From Candidatus Obscuribacterales bacterium (GTDB lineage: Bacteria > Cyanobacteriota > Vampirovibrionia > Obscuribacterales > Obscuribacteraceae): DNA of 64,000 nt. Each line of letters begins with the position of its first letter. The first letter of the stretch is position 1. The stretch is from positions 2,232,001 to 2,296,000 of the forward strand of contig JAHBVO010000001.1 in assembly GCA_019637435.1 (NCBI GenBank), written 5' to 3'. Below are positions 1 to 9,056 of this stretch, piece after piece. Position numbers and translations under genes: made by a program. Below the pieces are notes generated by a model. That model was not told where the DNA came from and did not search any database. It saw only the letters and a program-made list of their open reading frames with translations.

Positions 1-1152
1 AAGCTGCTGAAAAACAAAACCCGCGTTGAAGACGGTGATTGGCACCCGTGGGTGGACATTTTCATATCGGCTAAGAACGAAGGTCGGGTCATCGGAAATA
101 CCGTGAAGCGGATGTTCGAGATTGATTATGACCAGTTTTACCTCTGGGTTATTGACGATATGTCGGACGATGACATGCCTGAGGTCCTGAATGAATTGCG
201 GAAGCAATACCCGAGGTTGCGTGTGGTCACTCGTCCTCCGGGCTCGTTCCCGGGGAAATCGGCGGCTTTGAATGACGCTCTTGCTCTTTCGAGGGGCGAG
301 GTAGTCGCCGTATTCGATGCTGATGCGTATGTTGAACCGGACTTCTTCAAGAAAGTATTGCCTACCCTTGCTCCCGAGCATGTTGGAGCCGTACAGGCTC
401 AAAAACGGATTTTCGAACGGCAAACCGAGGCTCTACCTCGATTCCAGGACGCCGAGTACGCGCTCGACACTTACTTCCAGGTCGGACGAGATTTAATTGG
501 TGGAGCAGTTGAATTGCGTGGAAACGGTCAGCTGATCAAACGCAACGCGCTCATCGACGTAAATGGCTGGAACAACAAATCAATCACTGACGACCTCGAC
601 CTGAGTATGCGTCTGTTGATCAACAACTGGGATATTCGATTCTGTCCGCAGGCAGCGGTTTGGGAAGAAGGTGTGACGACCGTCAAGGCTTTGATGCGTC
701 AGCGTCGCAGGTGGGCTGAGGGCAGCATAAGACGCTACCTCGATTACATTTTCCCTTTGAATTCGCCTACCAGATTGTCTCTAGTCGAGAGGCTGGATAC
801 CCTGGTGTTCACTGTTTATTTCCTGGTACCAGCAGTGGTGTTTCTGGAATTCTCTAATAACGTTATTCGATTCATGACCGGAACCCAGACCTACGGCAGC
901 TTTCTTGCCCTGGGCTATTTCTTTGTGCTTTGGGTTAGTCAAATCAACTTCTTCATTGCCGTTCGTCTATATAGAGGAATGCCGCCGGTTAAAGCGTTTT
1001 TCCACACAATAGCCGTGACGGCTTATGTCTACGCGCACTGGGTGCCGTGCATCCTGGCGTCGTTCAGTCAGATTCTGTTCGGTAAGCAGGTATCGACCTG
1101 GCATAGAACTGCGCATCATGGTCATGCAGACGAAATAGAAGTTGCTGCCTAG
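1..1152 (+). CDS. Processive family 2 glycosyltransferase, 5' truncated by window edge
   Basis: Inner-membrane GT2 enzyme of the cellulose/hyaluronan/poly-GlcNAc synthase type, which polymerises or transfers sugar from a nucleotide-sugar at the cytosolic face. The frame is open from base 1 with sensible coding (ending DWHPWVDIFISAKNEG), so the real start lies upstream; the GTG at 52 is probably internal. In the visible 383 residues I see DDMSDDD near 52, the DADA metal/UDP motif near 106, TDDLDL near 197 (the catalytic-Asp region) and QRRRW near 234, the signature of processive GT2 enzymes. Three hydrophobic spans follow (about 268-285, 301-322, 332-360). The donor sugar cannot be told. It is followed by a long gene-poor stretch. 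Confidence 0.85.
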   Translation, partial: KLLKNKTRVEDGDWHPWVDIFISAKNEGRVIGNTVKRMFEIDYDQFYLWVIDDMSDDDMPEVLNELRKQYPRLRVVTRPPGSFPGKSAALNDALALSRGEVVAVFDADAYVEPDFFKKVLPTLAPEHVGAVQAQKRIFERQTEALPRFQDAEYALDTYFQVGRDLIGGAVELRGNGQLIKRNALIDVNGWNNKSITDDLDLSMRLLINNWDIRFCPQAAVWEEGVTTVKALMRQRRRWAEGSIRRYLDYIFPLNSPTRLSLVERLDTLVFTVYFLVPAVVFLEFSNNVIRFMTGTQTYGSFLALGYFFVLWVSQINFFIAVRLYRGMPPVKAFFHTIAVTAYVYAHWVPCILASFSQILFGKQVSTWHRTAHHGHADEIEVAA

Positions 1153-1980
1153 TTCAGGGATTTGTTAATAACGTATTTGCAAACCTAAACTTGCAGGGTC
1201 TTCGGTTGTTCAACCCGATTAGTGGTGGCACGTCCGATGCCATTACAGATGGTGTGGCAAAGAGATTTGTAATTTACGAATCCGCATCATCTGCGGTATC
1301 AACTGCTGTCTTAAGTAGTGGTGTCACTGCGGCTTCGCGGGTGGTATCACTTTTAATTGTCGATCGTGTCCAGGCTTGCCAAGCGTAGCAAGGTTTGTCT
1401 TGAAGCAGGACGAACTTGATATCTGTTTCGAAAATCTCTCAAGCGGAGGTTTCTCTGTTGAAAACTTCTTGTCAGGAGGTCTGTCCTGCTTTTGAGCCTT
1501 TGGTTTTTGACGACTTCGTTACAAGAGTTCGGATCGGGAAAAATTTGCAAGGTTTGGCTGCCAAGCGTTTAAAACGCACACAGGGAAGGGGCTCAGAATG
1601 TTTTGGAGTTGCGGATAATATTGCCGGCTGATTAATTTTCAAAATTCTTTTTTGTGAGTTTTCGCGATAAATCGGAATACTTGGCATCACCCGTGGAGTC
1701 ATGAAAAGGCCGACTGTATCACTACTATGACATCCGAAAGTATCTCAGTGTGCCGCCTTGCGGACATACCACTTTGAAAGTGCATCCGAGCAAACAAACT
1801 TTTTACATGCCCGCGAAATGCTTAAATGGCAGCATTGATGAGGATTCCTGCGACATATTCGCAAAATTCAAAATAGTGAATATGGACCTATAGAAGAAAA
1901 TGGGTACAATTGTTGGGTCCGGGACTGAAAGGTTCCAGCGGAAAGTTGGTCAATCCTTTACTAGATAGATGGAGAAGTGC
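1153..1980. other. Gene-poor stretch between glycosyltransferase and secreted paralog array
   Basis: About 830 bases without a convincing gene. Short open frames exist on both strands (for example 1191-1388 and 1416-1631 on plus), but they lack ribosome binding sites and recognisable protein features. No classic intrinsic terminator follows the glycosyltransferase. The last 120 bases should hold the promoter and leader of the first secreted paralog; they contain a possible GGACC/GGGTCC pairing (about 1883-1920), but I cannot support a specific promoter. Confidence 0.5.
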
Positions 1981-2370
1981 ATGTTCAAGAAGATCGCGTC
2001 CTCTTTTTTAATCGCATCGGCCCTCGTTGGCTCGATCGCAGCACCGTCACTCGCCGATGACAGCACCTTCCAGACGATCGTGTACTTCCCCGTGAGAGTA
2101 CTCGGTGCTGGAGTAGGTTCCGTAGTGGGCGTTCCTCTCGGCTTCACGAAAGACGGTACACGTGGCTATATCAAAGGCACCCAATGGGTAGCCGGCAAAC
2201 TCGGTAACGAAGACGGCAAATATCATCAAATCGCCGGCGGAATCCTCGGTGGTCCTTTCGGACTCGTCGGTGGTGGCGCATACGGTGTATTCGATGGCAG
2301 CTGGCACGGTCTCAAGACCGGTTTCGATCAACCGTTCAGCAAAGAAGCATTCACATTCAAAGACGAGTAA
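1981..2370 (+). CDS. Small secreted glycine-zipper protein, paralog 1
   Basis: A 129-residue exported protein of unknown function. A signal peptide (about 1-24, ending PSLA/DD) is followed by glycine-rich segments spaced as GxxxG, including GAGVGSVVGVPLG and AGGILGGPFGLVGGGAYG, a pattern that often forms membrane-embedding or self-packing glycine zippers. Shared landmarks with the next three genes are KGT..VAGKLG.EDG in the middle and a C-terminal HG...G...PFS.E block. I chose ATG 1981 because GGAG at 1971-1974 lies 6 nt upstream; the in-frame ATG at 1969 lies over that site. First gene of a four-gene tandem array. Family name not recognised. Confidence 0.8.
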   Translation: MFKKIASSFLIASALVGSIAAPSLADDSTFQTIVYFPVRVLGAGVGSVVGVPLGFTKDGTRGYIKGTQWVAGKLGNEDGKYHQIAGGILGGPFGLVGGGAYGVFDGSWHGLKTGFDQPFSKEAFTFKDE

Positions 2371-2466
2371 GTTGTAACTCGTTTACAGAATCTGCAATAA
2401 GTTAGGTCACACGGGTATTGATACCTTAGTAGAAACCTAATAACCGTAATTCCAGGTGGAGAGATT

Positions 2467-2847
2467 ATGAAAAAACAGGTATTAGCAATGGCTGCGGCAG
2501 CAGCGATAGCGATGGGTTCAACCGCCCCTGCAATGGCTGGTGACTCGCCGCTCGGTCAAGTTGGTTCCTTGATGGGCTCGACTTCGGCTGTCATCGTTGA
2601 CACTCCGGAAGGTGTTCTTTGGCACTCTCTTTGGAACTGCCCGTACAAAACACAGCGTACGTTGGCTGAGCACTTCGGTGATTCCAACGGCATGGGCCAA
2701 AACCTCGTTGGCGCGGTACTCGGTATTCCAGTCGGATTCGTCTGGGGAATTCCGTACGGCGCAATCGCTGGTATGAAGCACGGTATGACCACGGGCTGGG
2801 ACAAACCTTTCAGCACCGAGTCTTATCTCGTGATGGAAGAGAAGTAA
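2467..2847 (+). CDS. Small secreted glycine-zipper protein, paralog 2
   Basis: A 126-residue exported protein, second in the array. Signal peptide about 1-24 (ending APAMAGD). It lacks the KGT..VAGKLG core of its neighbours, keeping instead the segment RTLAEHFGDSNGMGQNLVG, then the common VGAVLGIPVGFVWGIPYG glycine-zipper stretch and the C-terminal HGMTTGWDKPFSTES block ending in EEK. GGAG lies 5 nt before ATG 2467. The gap from the previous gene (96 bp) has no obvious terminator, so co-transcription is plausible. Function unknown; the homology to its neighbours is read from the shared spacing and motifs. Confidence 0.8.
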   Translation: MKKQVLAMAAAAAIAMGSTAPAMAGDSPLGQVGSLMGSTSAVIVDTPEGVLWHSLWNCPYKTQRTLAEHFGDSNGMGQNLVGAVLGIPVGFVWGIPYGAIAGMKHGMTTGWDKPFSTESYLVMEEK

Positions 2848-2914
2848 GTACAAAAAATCACACTGATGTCGGGAGAAGCCAAGCTCCCGACGTCATTTGG
2901 AGAGTGGGGGAAAA

Positions 2915-3319
2915 ATGACAAAGAAAACTCTAGGTCAAGTTATGCTGTCGTTGACGCTCCTCGCGTCGGCTGCAGCGCCAGCGATGGCCATTGATTATGA
3001 AGCAAAACCCGTTATGTGGGTTTTGCAGGCTCCGTTCCGCACTGTTGGCGCAGTGACGGGCGCCGCTGTTTCCGGTGGCGTAAGCGGACCGATTGACGAT
3101 AGTTACCATTGGTTCCTAAAAGGTACCAACCATGTTGCCGGTAAATTCGGCGATGAAGAAGGTGCTGGACAAATTGCAGCAGCTGTTCCGATCGGTGGCT
3201 CCGTAGGGATGGTATTGGGCAGCGGTCATGGCGTTTACCGCGGTTTCTTCCATGGTTGGAAGAAGGGCTGGGAAAAGCCGCTTAGCCGTTGGTCCTACAT
3301 CACAATGGAAGAGAAATAA
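2915..3319 (+). CDS. Small secreted glycine-zipper protein, paralog 3
   Basis: A 134-residue exported protein, third in the array. Signal peptide about 1-24 (AAAPAMA/ID), then APFRTVGAVTGAAVSGG, KGTNHVAGKFGDEEGAG, a glycine-zipper run GGSVGMVLGSGHGVYRG, and the C-terminal HGWKKGWEKPLS block, ending EEK like paralog 2. I start it at ATG 2915, directly after a G-rich ribosome binding region (2899-2910); an in-frame TTG at 2897 would add six residues and bury that site. Likely in one transcript with its neighbours. Function unknown. Confidence 0.8.
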   Translation: MTKKTLGQVMLSLTLLASAAAPAMAIDYEAKPVMWVLQAPFRTVGAVTGAAVSGGVSGPIDDSYHWFLKGTNHVAGKFGDEEGAGQIAAAVPIGGSVGMVLGSGHGVYRGFFHGWKKGWEKPLSRWSYITMEEK

Positions 3320-3364
3320 GCCACGGTCGTACACATAAGTTTCTAGGAAAGATGGTGAATAGAA

Positions 3365-3814
3365 ATGCGTAAAAATGCACTATTGATGATGCTCATTCTA
3401 GGGCTCACAATGGGTATGGCAGCTCCGAGCTTCGCATATCCAGAGCGTCCAGAATCAGCTCGCGTGATTTATGAAATGTGGTACTTCCCATGCCGCGTAG
3501 TGAGCATGGCAGCAACCACAGTTTGGGATGTTCCCACGGCTGCGTTCCAAGATGGTATCAAGGGCGCAATCGGCGGAACTAAGATGGTTGCTCGCAACCT
3601 CGGCAAAGAGGACGGCGCGTATGAAACCGTTGCTGGCGCTCTTGTCGGAGCTCCTGTTGGATTGGTTGCTGGCGGACTCTATGGTGGACTCATCCACGGA
3701 CCGACATACGGAATGTATCACGGTTTCGTCGGATACCCGAGCCCCCACAGCGGCAGCCACAGCATGATCTTCCAAGGAAAAGGCTTCGTCGTTCCTTACG
3801 ACGACAACTACTAA
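3365..3814 (+). CDS. Small secreted glycine-zipper protein, paralog 4
   Basis: A 149-residue exported protein, last of the array and the longest. Signal peptide about 1-24 (APSFA/YP). The middle carries GGTKMVARNLGKEDGAYETVAG, matching paralogs 1 and 3, then GALVGAPVGLVAGGLYGG. The C-terminus differs from the others: a GYPSPHSGSHSM segment and an acidic YDDNY end replace the PFS block. It is followed within 45 bp by a strong hairpin terminator, consistent with being the last gene of the unit. Function unknown. Confidence 0.8.
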   Translation: MRKNALLMMLILGLTMGMAAPSFAYPERPESARVIYEMWYFPCRVVSMAATTVWDVPTAAFQDGIKGAIGGTKMVARNLGKEDGAYETVAGALVGAPVGLVAGGLYGGLIHGPTYGMYHGFVGYPSPHSGSHSMIFQGKGFVVPYDDNY

Positions 3815-3855
3815 AGCCTGCGATCGACCGACCTAGAGTAACTTGGCTCGTAACG

Positions 3856-3892
3856 AGGATAAGCGACACCCCAGCGGTTCGCTTATCCTTTT
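3856..3892 (+). terminator. Intrinsic terminator of the secreted paralog array
   Basis: Perfect 10-bp stem AGGATAAGCG (3856-3865) with CGCTTATCCT (3880-3889), 14-nt loop, followed by a short T-run. It sits 41 bp after the stop of paralog 4 and before the oppositely regulated-looking MshEN gene, so it closes the array. Confidence 0.85.
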
Positions 3893-4018
3893 GTTTGCGG
3901 CATTTAGCTCTTGTTGACTCTAAGGACTGTTAATTTTGAAGAAATCGCGCATGAGCGCTTGAGTGGATGCCTGTTGAGGGCATAGTAGAGACATGATTGT
4001 GGCCGGGGAATCTTTTGA

Positions 4019-5320
4019 ATGGAGATTGCGAGGGACCGAAGAGCCGGAGCTAAACGGATTGGGGAGCTTCTGGTTGCTGCTGGTGTAATTAGACAAGAAG
4101 TTCTGGCTGAGGCGCTGCAGATTGCCAAGAAATCGAGCACGCCGGTTGGCCGCGTTTTGCTGACCATCGGCGAGTTGAGCGAGCGCGATTTGTTGGCTGC
4201 CATCGAAATTCAGTCGATGCTTCGCGAGAATCTTATTTCTAACGAATTTGGAATCCGCGCTCTATCGATTTGTATTACCAGCAAGGTTCCTCTTGAGGAG
4301 GCTTTCCGCCGGCTCGGGTTCAAAGCTCCTGCTGAACGGGAGGTTCTGGCTACAGGCGAACTTGGCGAAATGCTCATTGCAGCCGGAATAATAACGAAGC
4401 CGGTGCTCGAAGAATGCCTGCGTCAGAGCGAGGAAAACAATCTGCCGCTCGGACGCTGTCTCGTTTTGGCACGGGCCGTTTCATCAAATCTTTTGACCTC
4501 CGCTCTCACGGCGCAAGTCCTGGTGCGAGACGGCAAGATTACTTACGACCAGGCCGTAGCGGGTCTCCAGGCGGCTTATCGGAAGCAGCAAACTATCGAA
4601 GTCTCGCTCTCAGAGAGTGGCGCTCTGCGTGTCCAGCAGGAAGACAAGTCTGTCAAAGTCGGCGACCTTCTCACCAAGGCTGGTTTGGTTTCCGAAAGCG
4701 ATAAGGTTTCGGCAATCGAAAAAGGGCTCGTCGAAAACATTCCAGTCGGCCAGGTTTTTGTCCAACTTGGAATGGTATCGCCAACGGTGCTGGATGAAGC
4801 ACTGAAATTGCAGCGACAAGTCAATGAGGGCACCGTAAGTATCCTTCAAGCCGCCGAAATCCTTCGGCAGGCGAACACTCGCGGCGTGCCGGTCGACGTT
4901 GTGATGAACGAGAAATCGAACAAAACTCAGGAGGCTGACAACCTCAATCGGATGATGGCGCTTATCAAGAAAGCGGAGTTGATTGGACCGACGGAAATGC
5001 AACGGGCGGAAGTTCTGGCACGCGACCTGAAGATGAGTTTGGGCGAAATTATTATTTCCAAAGACCTTATGTCGAACAAATTGATTGAGGCAACTCAACA
5101 GGCCAAGAAACTGATTGATGATGGTATCGTCTCCGAGGCACATGGCATAAAAATCTTGACCTTTTGCAAACGGTCGGGTGTGATTTTCAACGAAGCACTC
5201 AAGTCAGTTCCTCCTGACCTTGAACATGAAGACCTTGATGACGTCGAAATAAATGAAGATAAGGAAGAGAACAAAGGTGGCTTCCTTGGTGGCATCTTCG
5301 GAATGTTCAAGAAGAAATAG
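4019..5320 (+). CDS. Protein of repeated GspE/MshE N-terminal-like (MshEN) domains
   Basis: 433 residues built of about four copies of the two-helix-pair module found at the N-terminus of type II secretion/type IV pilus ATPases: GELLVAAGVIRQEVLAEAL near 14, GEMLIAAGIITKPVLEECL near 114, GDLLTKAGLVSESDKVSAI near 214 and a weaker copy near 310. Each has the LG..L...G motif repeated after about 30 residues. No ATPase domain follows; the protein ends in a Gly/Lys tail GGFLGGIFGMFKKK. MshEN domains of some ATPases bind cyclic di-GMP, so a receptor or scaffold role is inference. A close architectural paralog lies at 17489-18700 (minus). ATG 4019 is the first start; its ribosome binding site is weak. 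Confidence 0.75.
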   Translation: MEIARDRRAGAKRIGELLVAAGVIRQEVLAEALQIAKKSSTPVGRVLLTIGELSERDLLAAIEIQSMLRENLISNEFGIRALSICITSKVPLEEAFRRLGFKAPAEREVLATGELGEMLIAAGIITKPVLEECLRQSEENNLPLGRCLVLARAVSSNLLTSALTAQVLVRDGKITYDQAVAGLQAAYRKQQTIEVSLSESGALRVQQEDKSVKVGDLLTKAGLVSESDKVSAIEKGLVENIPVGQVFVQLGMVSPTVLDEALKLQRQVNEGTVSILQAAEILRQANTRGVPVDVVMNEKSNKTQEADNLNRMMALIKKAELIGPTEMQRAEVLARDLKMSLGEIIISKDLMSNKLIEATQQAKKLIDDGIVSEAHGIKILTFCKRSGVIFNEALKSVPPDLEHEDLDDVEINEDKEENKGGFLGGIFGMFKKK

Positions 5321-5361
5321 AAATAGATTAACAAGCAGGTACTCTGGTCTCAACTTTTGCG

Positions 5362-7905
5362 ATGGCTGATAGCAAGCAAAACCGGTGTCCACGCTGCGGC
5401 GCTCCCAAGACAACGGAAGCCACCGGAAGCTTGACACAATGGATCGCAGTTTGCCGCTGCGATATGAAAGCGCTTGCACCAACAGAGCATGCCGAGACGA
5501 TGCACTTTTGCGCAACTTGCGGCAAGCGTATCAATCCAGGGCGCGCTGGCAGTCTAACTCAATGGATTTTGCGCGGGGACATCTGTGGCTGCCAAAATCC
5601 CGCGCCGACCGTTTTCGGTCAGGGAAGACTTGGCGCCCCAGGTGTGATGGGGCGTTCTGCCGTCTCACAGGAGGGCGCCTCAGACGACGCAGGAATGGGG
5701 GGTGTCGGTAGTTTAGAGCTAGAACCTGAACTGGAGGTCTCCCCGGAGTCATTTCCGCGAGAAAGGTACAAGGCGCTGGAACTAATCGGTGAAGGCGGTA
5801 GCGGTCGAGTGTATCGTTGCCTGGACAGGCTTCTAGAAAACCAGGTCGCTATTAAACTATTGCTGTCGCTGAATAGAGACCAAGTAATTAGCTTCCAGAA
5901 AGAGGCCAAAGCCGGTTCTGTACTCCAACATGAGGGGTTGGTGTCGGTTCGGGATTTTGGTGTCACCGCCAGTGGTGCACCATTTATGGTAATGGATTTT
6001 GTGCCGGGCATAAGTCTGGACAGATACATCGAAGAGGAAGGACCGCTAACCGAAATCGAAGCAGTGGACGTATTCTCGAAGGTCGCGGATGCGCTGTCTT
6101 ACGCTCACCAGAAAAATATTTTTCATCGCGATATGAAGACTTCGAACATCATCGTGTCACTGGGAAAAGATAACGAAGCAGTTGCAAATGTAATCGATTT
6201 CGGGATATCCAGTTTTTCCCAGGAGCAGACCATGTTCAGTGGCAATACGCTGACCGGCACGCCTGCATACATGCCACCGGATCAAGCGAGCGGCCTACCA
6301 TTCGATGCGCGCTCGGAGGTATATGCTCTGGGTTGTGTAATTTTCGAGGCACTGACCGGTCAGGTTCCATTCAGTGGTGATACTGCGCTTGCTACCATTG
6401 GAATGCATGCAAACAAGCCGGCGCCCCGACTTGTCGATATGGCGGAGCATATCCAATTTTCTGAGAAATTCGAGAACATCGTCGCTCGCTGTCTTGCAAA
6501 AAATCCTGACAATCGTTTTCAAACCATGCAAGCCCTTCGCGAGGCGCTTTTGCGAGAGCCGGACGAACTGTCAGTTTCTGAAGCGGGCGCCGCATCGTCA
6601 CTCTTTACCTTGCCGGAACGAGCCGAACATTTCGCAGGCGGAAGTGGTGCGGACAAAAAGGTTTTGATAATTGCGTTTGGTGTTATCGCCGTCCTAGTCC
6701 TTTTCGTCGTTGGCTTGTGCGGACTCGTTAATGTAATTGCGTCCAGGTCGCCCGAGAACGAAATGAAAATTAAGTCGGCTATGGACGATACCGATATGAC
6801 AGAGTTTACGGCGGCGGTGAGGAAACACATCGACGATAGCGTTATCAATGATACGGAGCGCGTGCAGTGGAAAGGCCCTGGCGTTGTCAAAATTCGCGAG
6901 GGTGTCGATCAGGATATCAATTATCTTCTTACTCAAAGGGAGCAGCCTCTCAGTGTCATCAATATGGTAGGAGGAAACTTCTCGGATGAATCTCTAAAAG
7001 GTATCTCTCGTCTACCGCTGGCTGTCTGGTTTGTAACCGATGTTGATTTATCGAACGTGGGCGAAATGACAATGAGCAAGTTGAAGTACGCTAATTTTAC
7101 TGCGTGCAAATTTCCGCAGAATAATCCATTTAAAATGCTTGGAAGTTCACCGTTGAAGTCGCTTGTAATAAGCAATTCAGTAATTGATAACGGCGCCTTT
7201 CAATCGCTCAAACATCTCAAGCAGCTTACGCATTTGTCTTTGCACGGATGTGCCGGCGTCACTGATGGTTGGCAATATGGCATTAATCTCGTCAACGTCT
7301 CCTGGCTCGCCAAGAACCTTTCGACTTATCCCGAGGAAGGGCTCAGGCATCTTATGGGGCTTCCTCATCTGACCGGATTGAGTCTCAGTTCCGACTGTTT
7401 GACTGACGAGCAGTTCGATCAACTCTCCAAGTTGAAGCTGGATTCATTATTACTTGTTGGTGGAAAGCGTGTCTCCAATGAGAACCTGGAGAAGCTTTCA
7501 CACTCGCCCGATCCGGACTTCAAATTGTCATTCAAGTTTGATTGCATCGATATGAAATCGTTTCGGGCATTGTCCGGACGCAAATGGAAACAACTGGGAT
7601 TTTACGAAACTAACCTTCGGGATGCGGATTTAGAGCGCCTGGCAATATTGGATAGCGACGAATTTATTTTTGACGAACCAAGCATTACGTTTGCAGGAAT
7701 ATCAAAGCTTATGAAGAGGCATCCTTTGAAGTTGCTGTCTCTGGGCAAACTTTGCACGAATTTTAGCCGAGATCAAATGTTTGAGGTTCAGAAACTTCAA
7801 CCGAATTGCGTCGTGAGATATGCTAACGAGCACGGCGACCTGGTTGAATTGCGGAACAAAGGGCAAACCATGCAGCCTCTTCCCGAGTCACTGCAACAGC
7901 AATGA
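5362..7905 (+). CDS. Receptor-like Ser/Thr kinase: twin Cys/GSLTQWI motif, kinase, TM, LRR-like ectodomain
   Basis: 847 residues. Residues 1-80 carry two Cys units: CPRCG then GSLTQWI then CRC, and CATCG then GSLTQWI then CGC, which look like small zinc ribbons. A Hanks-type kinase spans about 134-400: GEGGSGRVYRC glycine loop, AIKLL lysine, HRDMKTSN catalytic loop near 255, DFG at 279-281, GTPAYMPPDQ in place of the usual APE, and DARSEVYALGC. One hydrophobic span (about 434-456) is followed by some 390 residues with irregular leucine-rich repeats, predicted outside the membrane. All catalytic residues are present, so an active kinase is expected; the ligand and substrates are unknown. Paralog at 13561-16044. 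Start has no clear ribosome binding site. Confidence 0.85.
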   Translation: MADSKQNRCPRCGAPKTTEATGSLTQWIAVCRCDMKALAPTEHAETMHFCATCGKRINPGRAGSLTQWILRGDICGCQNPAPTVFGQGRLGAPGVMGRSAVSQEGASDDAGMGGVGSLELEPELEVSPESFPRERYKALELIGEGGSGRVYRCLDRLLENQVAIKLLLSLNRDQVISFQKEAKAGSVLQHEGLVSVRDFGVTASGAPFMVMDFVPGISLDRYIEEEGPLTEIEAVDVFSKVADALSYAHQKNIFHRDMKTSNIIVSLGKDNEAVANVIDFGISSFSQEQTMFSGNTLTGTPAYMPPDQASGLPFDARSEVYALGCVIFEALTGQVPFSGDTALATIGMHANKPAPRLVDMAEHIQFSEKFENIVARCLAKNPDNRFQTMQALREALLREPDELSVSEAGAASSLFTLPERAEHFAGGSGADKKVLIIAFGVIAVLVLFVVGLCGLVNVIASRSPENEMKIKSAMDDTDMTEFTAAVRKHIDDSVINDTERVQWKGPGVVKIREGVDQDINYLLTQREQPLSVINMVGGNFSDESLKGISRLPLAVWFVTDVDLSNVGEMTMSKLKYANFTACKFPQNNPFKMLGSSPLKSLVISNSVIDNGAFQSLKHLKQLTHLSLHGCAGVTDGWQYGINLVNVSWLAKNLSTYPEEGLRHLMGLPHLTGLSLSSDCLTDEQFDQLSKLKLDSLLLVGGKRVSNENLEKLSHSPDPDFKLSFKFDCIDMKSFRALSGRKWKQLGFYETNLRDADLERLAILDSDEFIFDEPSITFAGISKLMKRHPLKLLSLGKLCTNFSRDQMFEVQKLQPNCVVRYANEHGDLVELRNKGQTMQPLPESLQQQ

Positions 7906-7936
7906 GGGAGGATTCGAGAGCAGGCGAGACTGCCAT

Positions 7937-8971
7937 TTATTTGGCGGGCGCAGCCGTATGCGTTGGTCTTGCGCCTGCAAGGCAGCAGGTGGGTGCACAC
8001 TGTTCTTCGACCAAGCCCATCATCCCAATAAACTTGGGAGTCGCGCCTTCGGTTTTCTCTAGTATCAGATCGCGAATCATATTGACGAAGGCTGGGTGTG
8101 TGCCGGCTGTGGCAGCTCGAATCATATTTAAACCGATCTCTTCCGATAGTTCTTTCGCCTGCGTATCTATGTCGAATATCACTTCGAGATGATCGCAAAT
8201 AAAGCCTACCGGCAGCACGACAACATCTGTATATCCGCTAGACTTAAGTTCCTTCAAATAGTCACAGATATCTGGCACCAGCCATGGTTGCGTTGGTGGT
8301 CCTGAGCGACTCTGAAAAACAAGCTCCCAATCGTCGTGATGTACTTGCTCACATATCAGGCGGCTTGTCTCTCTGAGTTGTTTTTCGTATCCGCAGCTTT
8401 CCGCCATGGATGTGGGGATGCTGTGCGCGCTGAACACGACTTTAGCTTTCTCGCGTCTGTGTGTATCCAGCTGATCGAGAGCCGTTGAAAGATGTTCAGC
8501 ATTGGCTGTTATAAAACCGGGGTGATTGAAAAATATACGCAACTTTTCGATCACAGGCGCATCATCACCGACCTTTGCTCGCGCCTCATCTATGTTCTCA
8601 CGATACTGCCGGCAGCCGCTGTAGGAGCCGTATGCCGAGGTTATGAACGCGAGTGCTTTTTTGATACCATCGTCTCGCATCTTGCCGATGGTGTCTGCCA
8701 GCATGGGGTGCCAGTTGCGATTTCCCCAATAGATCGGCAGATCCGGACCGTTCTCCTTTAGAAGCTTTTGTAATGCTGTTATGAGGTCGCGGTTGTGCTG
8801 ATTGATCGGGGAAACTCCACCGAATTGATCGTAATGCGTCGCCACCTCAGCCATGCGCTCAGGAGGAACGTTGCGCCCTCGGAGCACGTTAGTCAAGAAT
8901 GGAATTACATCCTCGGGACCTTCGGGACCGCCGAAGGATACGAATAGGATTGCGTCGTAATCGGTCACCAT
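7937..8971 (-). CDS. hemH: Ferrochelatase
   Basis: Inserts iron into a porphyrin at the end of haem synthesis (protoporphyrin IX or coproporphyrin; not resolvable here). 344 residues from ATG 8971. Family landmarks: LFVSFGGPEGPEDV at the N-terminus, GGVSPIN, the VFSAHSIP motif with the catalytic His, and GFICDHLEVIFDID with the conserved Glu. The C-terminus carries EEQCAPTCCLAG, three close cysteines reminiscent of the iron-sulphur ligands of some bacterial ferrochelatases. A GTG at 8986 is an alternative start, but GAAGG lies just ahead of ATG 8971. It converges on the kinase gene with a 31-bp gap. No other haem gene is adjacent. Confidence 0.92.
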   Translation of the reverse strand: MVTDYDAILFVSFGGPEGPEDVIPFLTNVLRGRNVPPERMAEVATHYDQFGGVSPINQHNRDLITALQKLLKENGPDLPIYWGNRNWHPMLADTIGKMRDDGIKKALAFITSAYGSYSGCRQYRENIDEARAKVGDDAPVIEKLRIFFNHPGFITANAEHLSTALDQLDTHRREKAKVVFSAHSIPTSMAESCGYEKQLRETSRLICEQVHHDDWELVFQSRSGPPTQPWLVPDICDYLKELKSSGYTDVVVLPVGFICDHLEVIFDIDTQAKELSEEIGLNMIRAATAGTHPAFVNMIRDLILEKTEGATPKFIGMMGLVEEQCAPTCCLAGARPTHTAAPAK

Positions 8972-9056
8972 GAGTGCTACCTTCACCAGGGAAACTGTGC
9001 AGCTTCTGGATTTGTCCCCATCCTAGGCTGCTGTCGTGAACTTGGGGTGAATCGCT

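Noticed and set aside
1191..1631. Two short plus-strand frames (65 and 71 codons) between the glycosyltransferase and the secreted array
   Set aside because: Non-ATG or unsupported starts, no ribosome binding sites, no recognisable protein pattern, overlapping frames on the other strand of equal length.
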